Notes under the pieces: model-generated
What the model saw: the letters and a program-made list of their open reading frames with translations, nothing else
The model's database searches: none
Told to the model about the DNA's origin: nothing
Translations under genes and position numbers: made by a program
Assembly: GCF_019249725.2 (NCBI RefSeq)
Contig: NZ_CP137559.1
Coordinates: 2,687,501-2,751,500, forward strand
From: Segatella hominis
Lineage (GTDB): Bacteria > Bacteroidota > Bacteroidia > Bacteroidales > Bacteroidaceae
Length of the DNA stretch: 64,000 bases
Direction of reading: 5' to 3'
Shown here: piece after piece, positions 63,916-64,000 of the stretch
How the letters are laid out: the number at the start of each line of letters is the position of its first letter
How positions within the stretch are numbered: position 1 is the stretch's first letter

Positions 63916-64000
63916 ATGAACAAGACAGAATTGATCGACAAGATTGCAGCTGGTGCTGGTATTAGCAAGGCTGATGCAAAGAAGGCTCTTGACGCTACAA
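63916..64000 (+). CDS. HU-family DNA-binding protein, 3' truncated by the window
   Basis: Nucleoid protein that bends DNA. The visible 28 residues MNKTELIDKIAAGAGISKAD and AKKALDAT are the typical first helices of HU/IHF proteins. The window ends inside the gene, so the DNA-binding arm cannot be checked. Biased codon use and a perfect promoter suggest high expression. Confidence 0.92.
   Translation, partial: MNKTELIDKIAAGAGISKADAKKALDAT

Overview
The window reads as chromosomal DNA of a gut-type Bacteroidales, most likely Prevotellaceae (Segatella/Prevotella copri-like). This is inferred from type IX secretion genes (porU, porV) and several proteins with short type IX sorting tails, a SusC/SusD pair, type III glutamine synthetase, fused SecDF, a NagB-like/PIG-L fusion, and many Bacteroidota promoters (TTG, 19-20 nt, TAnnTTTG). 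No species call can be made from sequence reading alone. No rRNA, CRISPR array or intact transposase was seen.

Layout. 1-4.5 kb: 5'-truncated hybrid histidine kinase, convergent with a two-gene glycosyltransferase operon. 4.5-5.1 kb: gene-free stretch with divergent promoters and two terminator-ended short transcripts, one a good small-RNA candidate. 5.1-11.1 kb: minus-strand cluster FAH-family hydrolase, porU, porV, ispF. 11.2-14.4 kb: rplM-rpsI and rpsB-tsf, with a structured leader before rplM. 14.5-27.6 kb: three large secreted type IX cargo proteins, including an M6 metalloprotease. 27.6-37.8 kb: divergent SusC-SusD operon with a lipoprotein, a second M6 metalloprotease and an Omp28-like protein. 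It has no glycoside hydrolase, so it looks like a protein/peptide-utilisation locus. 38-44.6 kb: type III glutamine synthetase, an AraC-type regulator with an elaborate upstream region, nagB, and a NagB-like/PIG-L fusion whose NagB part has lost catalytic residues. 45-50.7 kb: an 1806-residue secreted esterase and a small unknown protein.

50.8-56.8 kb is an AT-rich accessory island. It holds gene relics, a two-gene unknown module with a membrane-anchored second protein between two copies of a structured repeat, and two unrelated AAA ATPases with nuclease-like C-terminal domains. Each ATPase has a pair of long direct repeats at its promoter, and every repeat contains a perfect dyad, but the two pairs differ in sequence. 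The second ATPase also lies between 31-bp perfect inverted repeats. A DUF6078-like gene is followed by a tandem hairpin array. 56.9-64 kb returns to core genes: two endonuclease/exonuclease/phosphatase-fold proteins, tRNA-Arg(CCU), SecDF, a rhomboid protease and the start of an HU gene.

How the parts fit: SecDF and PorU/PorV are the export and surface-attachment machinery used by the large cargo proteins and M6 proteases encoded nearby. The SusCD pair would import released peptides. nagB and the fusion protein point to amino-sugar metabolism, with glutamine synthetase beside them for ammonia assimilation. The most unusual material is the 51.3-56.8 kb island and the small-RNA region at 4.7-5.05 kb.
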